Positions 26,938-36,603 of a DNA stretch of 64,000 nucleotides are shown one piece after another (position 1 is the stretch's first letter; the number at the start of each line of letters is the position of its first letter). The notes under the pieces were generated by a model, which saw nothing but the letters and a program-made list of their open reading frames with translations, did no database searches and had not been told where the DNA came from. A program made the translations under genes and the position numbers. This DNA is from Sphingomonas lenta (lineage in GTDB: Bacteria; Pseudomonadota; Alphaproteobacteria; Sphingomonadales; Sphingomonadaceae): contig NZ_NSLI01000002.1 in NCBI RefSeq assembly GCF_002288825.1, forward strand, positions 124,001 to 188,000, in the 5' to 3' direction.

Positions 26938-27563
26938 GCCTCGACCTCCCCGGACCGCAAGCCGTCCGCAAGCTCCAACCCGGCCGGCTCGTCATTGCCA
27001 GCCACAACCCCGGCAAGGTGCGCGAGATCAGGGCGCTGCTCGGCCCCTACGGCGTCGAGCCCGTCTCGGCCGCAGAACTCGATCTGCCCGAGCCCGAGGA
27101 GACGGGTACGACCTTCGTCGCCAACGCCGAACTCAAGGCGCGACAGGCCGCGGACCTGTCCGGCCTCCCCGCGCTCGCCGACGACAGCGGCCTGTGCGTC
27201 GAGGCGCTGGGCGGCGACCCCGGCATCTTCTCCGCGCGCTGGGCTGGCGAGAACAAGGACTTTGCCGAAGCCATGCGCCGCGTACACGCCGCGCTGGAGG
27301 CCGCCGGCCCCGACGCGCCCCGCGACGCGCACTTCATCTGCGCGCTCGCGCTCGCCTGGCCCGACGGTCACGTCGAATGGTTCGAGGGCCGCGTCGACGG
27401 CACCCTCGTCTGGCCGCCCCGCGGCGACAAGGGGTTCGGCTACGACCCCATGTTCCAGATGGAAGGCATGGGGCGGACCTTCGGCGAGATCGACCCCGAC
27501 AACAAGCACGGCATCAGCCACCGCGCGAAGGCGTTCGAGCAGCTGGTGAAGGCGGTGTTCTGA
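26934..27563 (+). CDS. rdgB: dITP/XTP pyrophosphatase (RdgB/HAM1)
   Basis: 209-residue non-canonical purine NTP pyrophosphatase. [10 protein letters not shown] (substrate phosphate site), [14 protein letters not shown], the general-base motif [20 protein letters not shown] and [10 protein letters not shown] are all intact. The ATG overlaps the rph stop (ATGA). It removes deaminated purine nucleotides before they enter DNA. A REP-like doublet follows 38 bases downstream. Confidence 0.97.
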   Translation: MSLDLPGPQAVRKLQPGRLVIASHNPGKVREIRALLGPYGVEPVSAAELDLPEPEETGTTFVANAELKARQAADLSGLPALADDSGLCVEALGGDPGIFSARWAGENKDFAEAMRRVHAALEAAGPDAPRDAHFICALALAWPDGHVEWFEGRVDGTLVWPPRGDKGFGYDPMFQMEGMGRTFGEIDPDNKHGISHRAKAFEQLVKAVF

Positions 27564-27601
27564 CGGGCGAATATAGGCGAGGTCCTTCCTTCACCACCAA
27601 C

Positions 27602-27735
27602 CGTCACCCCGGACTTGTTCCGGGGTCCATCGTCGTCCGGGCGAAGCGCCTGACGATTGTAGCACGGACGGCCGTGCACACCCGCGATTGTCGCACGCGC
27701 TCACCGATGGACCCCGGAACAAGTCCGGGGTGATG
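27602..27735. repeat. REP-like doublet, copy D
   Basis: Left arm (27602-27632) and inverted right arm (27705-27735, last bases altered to GTGATG) around a 72-base variable centre. It lies between the convergent rdgB and sulfotransferase genes, where it may act as a bidirectional transcript end. One base shorter than copies B and E. Confidence 0.9.
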
Positions 27736-27752
27736 AAGCAAGGCAAGCTTCC

Positions 27753-28967
27753 TCACGCCAACGCCGCCCGTACCTCCCCCTCGCTCAATCCGAACTCCTC
27801 GATCGCGTACCGATGCCCCCCGCGCCCCTCCCGGGCCGCGCGCGCGAGGTAGCGCCGCATCCGCCGCTCCACCTTAGGCGTCAGCTCCAGCCCGATCACC
27901 GCGTAGACCCGCCGCATCTCCCCCGACCAATCCCGGTTCATGTTGTCGAACGCGACCTCCACCACCGGCACCTCCGGCCGAGCCGCGAGAGCCGCCTCGA
28001 CGCGCTCGCGCCGCAACCGCACCTTCCCCAACCACTCCCGCCCGATCCACGCGTCGTCGACCGCGTCCGACTGCACCCGCATCTGGTTGCGCACCAGTGA
28101 CGCCGCCGACGCGACCGTCGCCACCGGATCGCGCTCCACACGCACCAGCCGCGCGTCGGGGAACGTCTCCAGCACGCTCGCCAGGTCCTGCGTCAGCTGC
28201 GGCACTTTGACGACCCAGGGCCGGTGCTCCCGCCCACCTCGCAACCACGCGATCGTCTGCAGCAACCGCTTGAACTCGGCGTAGACCGGCCGCGTGTCCC
28301 TTCCCTCGCACCAGCGCGCGAAGCCCGGCACGCGCCACTGCGCCTCGAACGTGGCACCGTACGTAGCCAGGCTGAACAGCCCGATCTCCTCGTCCGGCGC
28401 GCCGGCGCTCGTCGGGTGGATGACCGAGAACTCCGGGTTGAGCGCCCGCATCACGCCCAAGGTCGCCGCCGCCCGCAACCGCCGCGCGCGCCCCACCGGG
28501 CACCAGCTCTCATAGTGCCGCGTCCAGCTCAGCCGCGGGTCGCACGCCAGCAGCCGCTGCATCCGCGTCGTCCCCGACCGCATCTGCCCGAGCACCAGCA
28601 CCGGCCGCGCTACGGGCACGTCGGCGATTTCCGGATGCTCCGCCCATAGCCGATGCGCGAGCATCCGGTTCCTGAGCGCCGCCACCAACTGCCCGCAAGC
28701 CATCGTCTTGCCCAGCGCGCTCAGCCGCGCCTCACCGCTCAACAGGTCCGCGCACAGCACGTCTAAATTGACCCGCCACACGCCCGGATCGCCCAGCTCG
28801 CCGCCGGGCACACGTTTCCGCGCTTCCGCCACCAGCGCATCCGGCGACAGGTCAGGCACCGGCGACCAGCCCTTCGCCCAGGACCGCTCCAGCGCCCGAT
28901 TCGCCCAGGCGATCCGCCGGCGCGCAGGCATCTGCAGCGTATGTGCGGCCGGAACGTCGAGCATCAT
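27753..28967 (-). CDS. sulfotransferase family protein
   Basis: 404-residue PAPS-dependent sulfotransferase (Sulfotransfer_3-like). The 5'-phosphosulfate loop is VLVLGQMRSGTTRMQRLLA (about 124-142). The 3'-phosphate motif is RLVRVERDPVATVASAASLVRNQ. HPTSAGAPDEEIGLFSL and WVVKVPQLTQDL are typical of this subfamily. The acceptor is unknown; bacterial relatives sulfate lipids or surface glycans. The start is one of two adjacent ATGs right after GGGGGAGG. A TonB-dependent receptor is encoded divergently. Confidence 0.87.
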   Translation of the reverse strand: MMLDVPAAHTLQMPARRRIAWANRALERSWAKGWSPVPDLSPDALVAEARKRVPGGELGDPGVWRVNLDVLCADLLSGEARLSALGKTMACGQLVAALRNRMLAHRLWAEHPEIADVPVARPVLVLGQMRSGTTRMQRLLACDPRLSWTRHYESWCPVGRARRLRAAATLGVMRALNPEFSVIHPTSAGAPDEEIGLFSLATYGATFEAQWRVPGFARWCEGRDTRPVYAEFKRLLQTIAWLRGGREHRPWVVKVPQLTQDLASVLETFPDARLVRVERDPVATVASAASLVRNQMRVQSDAVDDAWIGREWLGKVRLRRERVEAALAARPEVPVVEVAFDNMNRDWSGEMRRVYAVIGLELTPKVERRMRRYLARAAREGRGGHRYAIEEFGLSEGEVRAALA

Positions 28968-29027
28968 CCTCCCCCTAACCCATTGATCCTCCTATGGTGC
29001 CGGACGCCCTCCGCCTAGCCCGACAAT

Positions 29028-29076
29028 TTGCGATTGCGTCGCAACAACAAGCAGCTTAGTTGCGACCCGTTCGCAA
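29028..29076 (+). promoter_or_regulatory. two Fur-like palindromic operators upstream of TonB receptor
   Basis: Two identical-format dyads: TTGCGA-TTGCG-TCGCAA (29028-29044) and TTGCGA-CCCGT-TCGCAA (29060-29076), centre spacing 32 bases, about three helix turns. The second ends 15 bases before the proposed start codon. TGCGA-N5-TCGCA matches the alphaproteobacterial Fur-box format as I recall it. The downstream receptor/PepSY pair is a typical iron-uptake unit. Fur binding is inferred. Confidence 0.65.
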
Positions 29077-29091
29077 TTCCGGAGTGCCCTC

Positions 29092-31110
29092 TTGCTCGCC
29101 CTGACGCTCGCCCTGATCGCCGCCGACCCCGTGCCCGAAGCGCCCGCGGCCGAACCGGTGCAGGCCGATGTCGTTGTCACCGGCGAACGGATCGCGCGCA
29201 CCGTGTCCGAGACGCCCACCAGCGTCCTCGTCTTCACCGACGAGCAGCTGCGCGAGCTCGGCGGCGCGGACCGAGTCGAGGACGTGCTCCAGCTTACCCC
29301 TAACGTCACGGTCGGCGCGGGCGACAGCGGCCCCGCCATCCGCGGCCAGGACTCGACGGGCGTGCTCGTCGGCGCCGACGCCTTCCTCGGCGGCTCGCGC
29401 CCGCGCGCCACTGTCTCGCTCGACGGCCGCCCGCTCTCGTACAACGAGTTCATCTACGGCCTGAACGGCATTTGGGACGTCGAGCGTGTCGAGGTGTTCC
29501 GCGGCCCGCAGACGACCGCGCAGGGCCGCAACTCCATCGCCGGCGCGATCTTCATTGAAACCGCGGACCCGAGCTTCGACACGCAGGCCGCCGCGCGGCT
29601 CCTCGTCGGCAATGGCTCGACCGAGCAATATTCGGCCGCACTCTCCGGCGCGCTCGTCCCCGACCAGCTCGCCGCGCGCGTCGCCTTCGACCGCCGCGAC
29701 GCGACCAGCTTCGTGCGCAAGCCCAACGTTGCCGCCGCCGACATCGGCGTCGATCCGCGCAAAGACGACTTCACCGTCGCCCGCGCCAAGCTGCTCGCCA
29801 CGCCTGCCTTCCTCCCCGGCCTGCGCGCGCTCCTCACCTACCAGCACACGCAAGCGACCGCGCTTCAAGGCGAGGCGGTCGACGGCCCGGACGAGGACCG
29901 GATCGACGCCGGCCGGACCGGCGCGCTGTTCGGGACGAACGTCGACAGCCTCGTGCTCGACATCGACCAGGACTTCGGCGGCGGACTCGTCTGGGCCAAC
30001 CGCCTCACCTACGCCGACATCCGCACTCGCCGCTTCACGCTGCCCGGCAACGGCGTTGCCGGCGTCCAGACGGACGAGGTCTCGCTCGAGTCGACGCTCC
30101 GCTTCGGGGGCACGGACGCGCGCGTCTCGGGCCTCCTCGGCGGCTACCTGTTCGACTCGCGCCAGGACGAAGAGATCGACCTCACCGCCTTTTTGGCGCT
30201 CGGCGCGTTCCGCGACGAACAGGTCAGTCGCGCCGTGTTCGGCGAAGCGACGCTCCGGGCCACAGACCGCCTGAGCGTCACGCTGGGCGGCCGCTACCAG
30301 TACGACCGCCAGGACCGCGACGGCGCGCTCGGCCCGTTCGTCGTCGATTACGACCGCAGCTTCGACGCCTTCCTGCCCCGCGCCAGCGTCGCCTATGAGC
30401 TCGCGGCCGACACGCGCGTCGGCCTGCTCGTCGCGCGCGGCTACAACCCCGGCGGCACCACCATCTCGTTCGACACCGGCGAGCAGGACGTGTTCGACGC
30501 CGAGAAGCTCTACAATTACGAGCTCTTCTTCCGCGGCCGCACCCCCGACGGCCGCCTGTCGCTCAACGCCAACGCCTTCTTCACCGACTACGAGGACGCG
30601 CAGCGTCCGACCACCACCGTCGGCCCGTCCGGCCTGATCCAGACCGTGTTCGACAATGCGGAGGACGCCCGCGCCTACGGCCTGGAGCTCGAGCTCGCCT
30701 ACCGCGCCTCGCCCGCGCTCTCGTTCCGCGGCGGCTTGGGGCTCCTCGAGACGGATCTGCGCCGCTTTTCCGTCTCGAACGCGGGCGTCGAGGGCAACGA
30801 ATTCCAGCGCTCGCCGGGCCTGAGCGGCTTCCTGGCGGTCAACTGGACGCCGATCGACCGCCTCACGCTCGACGCGCAAGGGCGCTACACCGACGGCTAC
30901 TTCAACGACGACGCCAACTCGCCCGAGCTCCGCTCCGGCAAGCTCGCCACCGTCGACGCGCAGGCGAGCTACCAGTACGGCCCCGTCCGCCTGTTCGGCT
31001 TTGTCCGCAACCTGTTCGACGGCTTCCAGGCGACGCAGATCTACTACCAGGGCTTCGGCACCGTGAACGAGCCGCGCCGCTACGGTGTCGGGCTGGAGGC
31101 GCGCCTCTGA
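29092..31110 (+). CDS. TonB-dependent outer-membrane receptor
   Basis: 672-residue receptor. A short signal sequence (LALTLALIAADPVPEAPAA) is followed by an early TonB-box-like VVVTGERIARTVSETPTS, the plug domain (ELGGADRVEDVLQLTPNVTVG...VERVEVFRGPQTTAQGRNSIAGAIFIETADP) and a 22-strand barrel ending in Phe/Leu-type ARL. The TTG start is chosen because GGAG lies 8 bases upstream and no in-frame ATG/GTG fits. It is coupled (TGATG) to a PepSY membrane protein and preceded by two Fur-like sites, so a siderophore receptor is likely. The ligand is unknown. Confidence 0.9.
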   Translation: MLALTLALIAADPVPEAPAAEPVQADVVVTGERIARTVSETPTSVLVFTDEQLRELGGADRVEDVLQLTPNVTVGAGDSGPAIRGQDSTGVLVGADAFLGGSRPRATVSLDGRPLSYNEFIYGLNGIWDVERVEVFRGPQTTAQGRNSIAGAIFIETADPSFDTQAAARLLVGNGSTEQYSAALSGALVPDQLAARVAFDRRDATSFVRKPNVAAADIGVDPRKDDFTVARAKLLATPAFLPGLRALLTYQHTQATALQGEAVDGPDEDRIDAGRTGALFGTNVDSLVLDIDQDFGGGLVWANRLTYADIRTRRFTLPGNGVAGVQTDEVSLESTLRFGGTDARVSGLLGGYLFDSRQDEEIDLTAFLALGAFRDEQVSRAVFGEATLRATDRLSVTLGGRYQYDRQDRDGALGPFVVDYDRSFDAFLPRASVAYELAADTRVGLLVARGYNPGGTTISFDTGEQDVFDAEKLYNYELFFRGRTPDGRLSLNANAFFTDYEDAQRPTTTVGPSGLIQTVFDNAEDARAYGLELELAYRASPALSFRGGLGLLETDLRRFSVSNAGVEGNEFQRSPGLSGFLAVNWTPIDRLTLDAQGRYTDGYFNDDANSPELRSGKLATVDAQASYQYGPVRLFGFVRNLFDGFQATQIYYQGFGTVNEPRRYGVGLEARL

Positions 31111-32264
31111 TGTCCGCGCGACGGCTCCTGGCCAAGCTCCACAGCTGGGTGGGCGCCGTCGTCGCGCTGTTCCTCGTGGCCATCAGCCTGTCGGGCGCGG
31201 CGCTCGCCTTCGACGCCGAGCTGTTTCGGCTGCAATACCCCTACCTCGCCAGCACCGACCCCGCGCGCGCTGCTAACGCCCCGCCCCAGGTCGACGCCAT
31301 GCTCGGCGCCGCCCGCGCCGGCTACGGCCGCGAGTTCGAGCCGATGGGCCTGTTCATGCCGAACAGCCGCGTCGAGGTCGACACCGCCATGTTCTACGGC
31401 CTCCGCCCCGGCGGCACCGGCCTGGAGGACACGGTGATGATCGTCGTCGATCCGGCCACGAACCGCTACCGAGGCGACTTCATCCTCGACCATGCCTGGG
31501 GCCACCAGCTCATCCACTTCCACCACGAGCTGTTCGCGGGTGAGATCGCCGCCGCCTTCGTCGCCGTTCTCGGCATCCTCCTCGCCGCCTTCGCGCTCAC
31601 CGGGCTTTACCTCTGGTGGCCCCGCCACGGCCCCGTCCGCCGCAAAGCGCGCGTCCCGCACCTGAGCGGCCGGCCGCTCGGGCGCTGGTATCGCGTCCAC
31701 AGCTGGATCGGCTTCTGGACCGCGATCCCCGTCCTCGTCTTCGGCCTGACCGGCACCGCCGTATCCCGCCCCGACTGGTTCGGCGGCCTGCTCGCGAAGC
31801 TGCCCTATGAGACTCCCGCCGAGCTCGCTCCCGCCTTCGCCCGCACCTGTCAGGGCCAAGTCACGCCCGACCAGGCGATCGCGATCGCCCAGGCCGCACT
31901 CCCCGGCCAGCGCCTAGCCACCGTCGGCTTCGCGCACGGGAACGAGCCCTATCGCCTCACCTTCAAGAGCGGCTCGCCGCTCGACCACATTGAAGGCGAT
32001 ACCGTCGCCTTCGTGCACGCCACCTGCCCCGGCGTCGTCCGCACCGCTCAGGCGACGGGCGCGCGCGGCGTGCTCGGCCAGCTCATGTTCTCGCTCCACT
32101 CCGGCCGCAGCTTCGGCCCCGTGCTCGGCGACCTGCTCGTCCTGATCGGCGGCCTGGCGAGCGCGCTCCTCGCCGGCTCCGGCCTCTACGTCTTCGTCGC
32201 CCGCCACTTGACCAGGCGCAAGCGCGCCCGCGAACCCGCCTGGATCGCCCACCCGGCGGAGTAG
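31110..32264 (+). CDS. PepSY-associated transmembrane protein (putative ferric reductase)
   Basis: 384-residue inner-membrane protein with four helices: about 13-34 (WVGAVVALFLVAISLSGAALAF), 148-170, 199-217 and 340-365. Histidines sit at helix ends (LHSW, HQLIHFHHELF, RVHSW, SLHSG), suggesting haem binding. The family couples to TonB receptors and is thought to reduce ferric siderophores in the periplasm. The ATG shares one base with the receptor's stop. A periplasmic segment contains two Cys (RTCQGQ, ATCPG). Confidence 0.87.
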   Translation: MSARRLLAKLHSWVGAVVALFLVAISLSGAALAFDAELFRLQYPYLASTDPARAANAPPQVDAMLGAARAGYGREFEPMGLFMPNSRVEVDTAMFYGLRPGGTGLEDTVMIVVDPATNRYRGDFILDHAWGHQLIHFHHELFAGEIAAAFVAVLGILLAAFALTGLYLWWPRHGPVRRKARVPHLSGRPLGRWYRVHSWIGFWTAIPVLVFGLTGTAVSRPDWFGGLLAKLPYETPAELAPAFARTCQGQVTPDQAIAIAQAALPGQRLATVGFAHGNEPYRLTFKSGSPLDHIEGDTVAFVHATCPGVVRTAQATGARGVLGQLMFSLHSGRSFGPVLGDLLVLIGGLASALLAGSGLYVFVARHLTRRKRAREPAWIAHPAE

Positions 32265-32268
32265 CCGG

Positions 32269-33315
32269 TCAATACTCGCCCGACGATATGTCCCGTATCT
32301 CCGCGATCCGGTCCGAGTAGGCCTGCGCCACGCATCCCGCGCTGTCGCAACGGTCGCGGAAGCTCAGGAACCGGTCGCGACTGCGCCGCAACGCCCGCCG
32401 CGTCTCCGGGTCCGCCTCGGCCAGCGCCGCGTAGAATTCCGAGCTCATCGCCCGATCCGCCCGCGCCAGCCCCGGATCGGCGCACACCATCCGCTCCACC
32501 CGGCTCCGCGCATAAGAGCAGTTGAAGCTGGGCCGCGTCGTCGCCCGAGGCCGCTCCGCCACCTCCACCGCGGGCCCGGTCGCGGGCGGCGACGGGCGCG
32601 GCCTGGGCGGAGGCGGCGCGGGCCGCGCGACTTGCGTGGGTCTGGGGGCGGGCGCGGGCCGACGGACGACCTGCGTCGGCCTAGGCGCGGGAGCCGGCGC
32701 GGCCGCCGGCGGCGCGGGCCTTGGCGCAGGCGCGGCCGCGGGCGGCGCGGGGGTCGGTTCCGGCGCGGGCGGCGGCTCCGTCACGTCCGCGCTCGCCACC
32801 GCCGTCGGCTCCGCTGGAGGCAGCCCCGGCCGTCCCGCGGGCAGGTCGAACGCCGCCAGCCGATAGATGATCGGGTCCGCGCCCTGCATCTGGTACACCA
32901 GCCCGCTGCCGTCCACCGCCTCCTGCGCGGCGTATTCCACGTCCGCCTCCAGCCGGCGGTCGCCGTCGAACACGTCCTCCGCGCCGGGCGGCAGCTCCAG
33001 GATCAGTCGACCGGAGCAGACCGTCACGTTCAGCTCCTCGTCGCGCCGCTTGGCGACCGGGTCCTCCATCCGGATAACGGACGCCGCCGCGAGCTTCGCC
33101 AGCGCCTCCGACTCGCCGCGCCTGACCTTCACCGCCTCGTCGAACGCCAGCGCCTTCAGCCGCTCATACGTCTCCTGCGACCCGCACGCTTTCTTGAGCC
33201 GCCGGGCGTTCGCCAACTCCTCGGCCTTCGCTTTCTTATCCGCGGCCGGGTTGTTCGGCTCCGTCATCCCGCACGCGGCGAGGCTGAGGCAAAGCGACAA
33301 GGTCAGTACACGCAC
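32269..33315 (-). CDS. LprI-domain lipoprotein with Pro/Ala-rich linker
   Basis: 348-residue putative lipoprotein. The signal MRVLTLSLCLSLAAC-GM has lipobox LAAC. An N-terminal helical domain with two Cys is followed by about 90 residues of Pro/Ala repeats (for example PRPTQV twice) and a C-terminal LprI-type domain (PSFNCSYARSRVERMVCADPGLARAD...RDRCDSAGC) with four Cys. LprI domains inhibit lysozyme in mycobacteria. I chose the GTG at 33315 because GGGAG lies 8 bases before it; an upstream start (33348) would spoil the signal peptide. Confidence 0.75.
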   Translation of the reverse strand: MRVLTLSLCLSLAACGMTEPNNPAADKKAKAEELANARRLKKACGSQETYERLKALAFDEAVKVRRGESEALAKLAAASVIRMEDPVAKRRDEELNVTVCSGRLILELPPGAEDVFDGDRRLEADVEYAAQEAVDGSGLVYQMQGADPIIYRLAAFDLPAGRPGLPPAEPTAVASADVTEPPPAPEPTPAPPAAAPAPRPAPPAAAPAPAPRPTQVVRRPAPAPRPTQVARPAPPPPRPRPSPPATGPAVEVAERPRATTRPSFNCSYARSRVERMVCADPGLARADRAMSSEFYAALAEADPETRRALRRSRDRFLSFRDRCDSAGCVAQAYSDRIAEIRDISSGEY

Positions 33316-33370
33316 GCGAAACGCTCCCAAGCAGTTCCGCGCGCCCAACGCGCATCGCCGCCCGCGGGTC

Positions 33371-34096
33371 CTAATCGACCTGCCACTCTTGCCTGGTGAT
33401 CAGCGGCACGCGCACCGCCCGGCCGTCCGGCTCGCGCGCCGGCTCGTAGCGCATGCGCAGCTCCATCGCGCGGCAGGCGTTCGCGTCCAGCTCCGGCCAG
33501 CCGCTCGACTCGACCACGCGGCATCCCGTCAGCCGCCCGTCCGTCTCGACGATGAAGCGCATCTCGACCGCGTACAGCCCTTCGCGCCACCTGAGCGCTT
33601 CCGGCAGCACCGCGTTGCTCAGCCGTCCGCTCCGCCAGCGCGGTGGCGACAGCTCGCCCTCATATCCTCCGCCGTCGCCGTCCCCCTCGCCCCCACCACC
33701 GAAGCCGTCGCCCCGCCCGCCCGCGCCCGTCCCCGGCCCGACCCTGTCCGCCGCCCCCGCCGTCGCTTGGCTGCCGACATGCGCGACGGGCGCGGTGACG
33801 ATCAGCGGCGGCACGGGGAGCGGCACCACCGGCACGGGCGCCACCACCTGCGTCGCTCGGGATCGAATGTTGGGAGGCGCCGCCCGCCCCTCCGGCCGCT
33901 TCGACCGCACGGTCGGCAGCACGACGGGCTCTTGCGGAGGCGGCGGCGGCGGCGCGATGTCGAATGCCGCCATCGCCTCCTCGGCCCCGCGCGGGAAGCT
34001 CACGCCGAGGCCGGTGATCAACGCCCAGCCTAGCCCCGCGACCAGCACGGCCGACAGCAGCCCTGACGCGACCCGCTCGCGTGGGTCCGCGCGCAT
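33371..34096 (-). CDS. TonB-like energy transducer
   Basis: 241-residue TonB-family protein. One N-terminal membrane helix (about 10-30) is followed by a Pro-rich spacer, then a Gly-rich hinge (GPGTGAGGRGDGFGGGGEGDGDGGG) and a C-terminal TonB_C-type domain (LYAVEMRFIVETDGRLTGCRVVESSGWPELDANACRAMELRMRYEPA). It shares the segment RAAPPN(I/L)R...(V/I)VAPVP(V/I)V with the second TonB protein at 42710, so the two are paralogues. No exbB/exbD is in the window. ATG 34096 lies 4 bases after the stop of the DUF4197 gene. Confidence 0.85.
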   Translation of the reverse strand: MRADPRERVASGLLSAVLVAGLGWALITGLGVSFPRGAEEAMAAFDIAPPPPPPQEPVVLPTVRSKRPEGRAAPPNIRSRATQVVAPVPVVPLPVPPLIVTAPVAHVGSQATAGAADRVGPGTGAGGRGDGFGGGGEGDGDGGGYEGELSPPRWRSGRLSNAVLPEALRWREGLYAVEMRFIVETDGRLTGCRVVESSGWPELDANACRAMELRMRYEPAREPDGRAVRVPLITRQEWQVD

Positions 34097-34100
34097 CACC

Positions 34101-34754
34101 TCACCCGAACAGCGCCCGGATCGCCGGATCGCGCACCGCGGCCGGGTTCGCCCGGATTTTCGCCTCCTCCCGCCCGATCGCGCGGAAGATGCTTAGCGAA
34201 GCCAGCCTGGACAGGTCGCGCGCCAGCACGCGGTAGTCCACCCCCGTCCGCGCCGCGACCGCCGCCGACGCGATCTCCGCCAGGTCGGACGACAGCCCCG
34301 TCGAGAACTCCGGATACATCGCCTCGATCAGCTGATTGCCCACTTCAGCTGCCAGCAGGTCCGTCGCCGCCGTCGGCCCGCCCCGCACGATGCTGAGCGC
34401 GTCCGCGAAGCTCATCCGCCGGATCGCGTCCGTCACGATCGGCGCGGCGCGGTCCGCCGCGTCCACCGCCACCTCGTTCAACGCGATCGCCACCTGCCGC
34501 CGCACCGCGCCCGTCCTGAGGATCGCGCCCAGCACGTCCGTCGACCCCGGCTGCGCCACCGGCGGATCGATCCGCAGGAGCTGGTCGTCGTAGAACCCGC
34601 CCGGCCGCAACAGCCGCGCGAACGCGCGCTGCGACGACAGCTCGAGCAGGCGACGCACGCCCTCCTCGATCGAGTAGGTCCCGACGGGACCGGTGCAGGC
34701 CGCGATCGGCCAAGCGAGCGCGGCGGACAGGATGTGACGGCGGTTCAGGCTCAT
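34101..34754 (-). CDS. DUF4197 exported protein
   Basis: 217-residue protein with a Tat/lipoprotein-like N-terminus (MSLNRRHILSAALAWPIAACTG; LAWPIAAC could be a lipobox). The rest matches DUF4197: a helical repeat including FYDDQLLRIDPP, DAIRRMSFADALSIVRGGPTAATD and LARDLSRLASLSIFRAIGREE. The function is unknown; related proteins are periplasmic. Four bases upstream of the TonB-like gene, so probably one operon. Confidence 0.8.
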   Translation of the reverse strand: MSLNRRHILSAALAWPIAACTGPVGTYSIEEGVRRLLELSSQRAFARLLRPGGFYDDQLLRIDPPVAQPGSTDVLGAILRTGAVRRQVAIALNEVAVDAADRAAPIVTDAIRRMSFADALSIVRGGPTAATDLLAAEVGNQLIEAMYPEFSTGLSSDLAEIASAAVAARTGVDYRVLARDLSRLASLSIFRAIGREEAKIRANPAAVRDPAIRALFG

Positions 34755-34810
34755 ACGCGGATACTCCCAGGTTCCGCCTGAACAACGCGTGACCCGCCCC
34801 CGCTCTCCCG

Positions 34811-36430
34811 TCAGGCGGCCCGGAGGTGGTCGAGGAACGCCATGCTCGCCGAACGCAGCGCGTCGCTCTGCCCTGCGAGCTGCCCCGCCAATCCGCGCAG
34901 CTGCTCGCTCAAGGTGCCCGCCTGGCGCGCGCTCGCGGCCACCGTCGCGATCTCCTCGCGCACATAGGCGGTGTCCTGCGCCGCGCTCGCCGCGTTGCGC
35001 TCGATGTTGCGGGCGGACGCGTGCTGCTGTTCGACGGCGGCGGCGATCTCCACCGCCTGGCCCGCGACTTCGACGACGTGCGCGTTCACCTCGCCCATCG
35101 CGTCCACCGCGACGCCGATCCGCCCGTCGATCTTGCCCACCGTCGCCGCGACGGAGCTGATCGCCGCCTGCGCTCCACCCGCCAACGTCTTCACCTCCTT
35201 GGCGACCACCGCGAAGCCCAGGCCGGCCTCGCCCGCCCGGCTCGCCTCGATCGTGGCGTTGAGCGCGAGCAGGTTGGTGCTCGCGGCGATCTCGCGGATC
35301 GTGTCCACGATGGCGGTCACGTCCGTCGTCTCCGCAGCGAGCTCCGTCATGCTCTGGTTGCCCTCACGCGTCCGGCTGCTCGCCACGTCGGCGGCCTCGA
35401 CCTGTCGCCCGGCCAGCGCGCCGATGCCGGCCGCCGCGCCGCTCAGCTCGCGGATCTCGTCGGCCACCGCCGCCGCCGCCGCGGTCGCGCTGTCCGCCCG
35501 GTGGCTCAGCTCGACCGCCTTGCGGCTGGTCGTCGCCCCGATCGCCTCCAAAGCGGCCGTGGAGCGCGCCAGCTGCTCGGCCGCCTCGCCGAGCGCCTGG
35601 ACGGCTCCGCCCACCGATCCCTCGAAGCGCTCGGCCAGCGCCACCATCTCGGCGCGACGCCGCGCGGCTTCGCGCTCGCGCCCGGCGGCCGCGGCCTGCT
35701 CATGGAGCCGCTCCTGCTCCGCGCGCAGCTCCGCCGCACGCCGCTCGGCCGCCGCCCGCGCCTTTTCCGCCTCCGCCTGATCCCTGAGCGACACCGCCAG
35801 CCGGTGCGCCGCGTTCACCCGCCGCCCGAACTCGCGCGCCTGCTCCAGCACCAGCGCCGCCAGCATGCCCCCGAAGCCCAGGATCGCCGCGTAGAAGACC
35901 ACGGGCGCGTTCGGCGTGCCCACGCGCACCATCAACACGCCGCCTACCGTCACCGGGGCGAGGTACCACAACGCCGCCCTCGGCAGCGCCGCCAGGCTGA
36001 AGCTTCCGATCGCCATCGCGCCGATCGTGACGCAGGACACGAACGGCATCATCTCCACCGACGCCGCCCCCGCGCAGAGCACCACCACCGCCGCCCAGGC
36101 GCCGCCGATCAGCAGCGAGAACCACCCCAAGGCGCGCGCCGCGCTCCGGTCCGAGGAGTAACGCCCGAGCGACAAGGTGCTGAACGGCTGGAACAGCGTC
36201 GCCGCCACGGACAACGCGAACAGCGCAGCGCTAGCCGCCGCGATCGCCGGCCAGCCAGGCAGCCCATAGGTCGCGAACGCCGCGATGCCGGCGGTGGCGA
36301 TGTTCGCCGGCTGCAGCTTCTGCGCCGCCCGCCCCGCCTCCTCGACCTGCGCGGTCAGGCGCGCGCGCGCCGAAGCGGAGTTCTTGCGCGGCGCCACCCG
36401 CGCCAGCAGTCGAAGAGTACGGATTCGCAT
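34811..36430 (-). CDS. methyl-accepting chemotaxis protein
   Basis: 539-residue chemoreceptor. Five to six N-terminal membrane helices (about 40-170) with almost no periplasmic domain are followed by a coiled coil ([27 protein letters not shown]) and the signalling hairpin ([40 protein letters not shown]). There is no HAMP pattern. It probably senses an intramembrane or cytoplasmic cue. No che genes are near. An upstream ATG (36478) would add 16 residues; I prefer [17 protein letters not shown]. Confidence 0.88.
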   Translation of the reverse strand: MRIRTLRLLARVAPRKNSASARARLTAQVEEAGRAAQKLQPANIATAGIAAFATYGLPGWPAIAAASAALFALSVAATLFQPFSTLSLGRYSSDRSAARALGWFSLLIGGAWAAVVVLCAGAASVEMMPFVSCVTIGAMAIGSFSLAALPRAALWYLAPVTVGGVLMVRVGTPNAPVVFYAAILGFGGMLAALVLEQAREFGRRVNAAHRLAVSLRDQAEAEKARAAAERRAAELRAEQERLHEQAAAAGREREAARRRAEMVALAERFEGSVGGAVQALGEAAEQLARSTAALEAIGATTSRKAVELSHRADSATAAAAAVADEIRELSGAAAGIGALAGRQVEAADVASSRTREGNQSMTELAAETTDVTAIVDTIREIAASTNLLALNATIEASRAGEAGLGFAVVAKEVKTLAGGAQAAISSVAATVGKIDGRIGVAVDAMGEVNAHVVEVAGQAVEIAAAVEQQHASARNIERNAASAAQDTAYVREEIATVAASARQAGTLSEQLRGLAGQLAGQSDALRSASMAFLDHLRAA

Positions 36431-36571
36431 GTTCAAGGCAGGACCGCCCCAGGAGAATGGAGCCGGCACGATACTCATCAATGGTTAAGGCCTTGCGTAC
36501 CTTGATCACCTTTTGGGCTAATCAAGAACCCGCATGATCGGCCGCTCACCTTGCCGGAGGCGGCCCCTACC

Positions 36572-36587
36572 GTATATACCTGTATAC
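36572..36587 (+). promoter_or_regulatory. putative VapB operator
   Basis: Inverted repeat GTATA-TACCTG-TATAC 17 bases before the antitoxin start, AT-rich against a GC-rich background, overlapping the likely -10 region. Type II antitoxins of the AbrB/VapB class bind such dyads to autoregulate. Binding is inferred. Confidence 0.55.
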
Positions 36588-36603
36588 ACATTTGGAGCGC
36601 GAC

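Noticed and set aside
27440..27679. Short frames encoding 'RHPGLVPGSI'-type peptides at intergenic REP copies
   Set aside because: The peptide is just the repeat translated; without a start signal or downstream gene body it is not a protein, except for copy E, which lies within a real frame.
29056..30879. 607-residue antisense frame over the TonB receptor
   Set aside because: Low-complexity shadow; the sense frame has a full plug and barrel.
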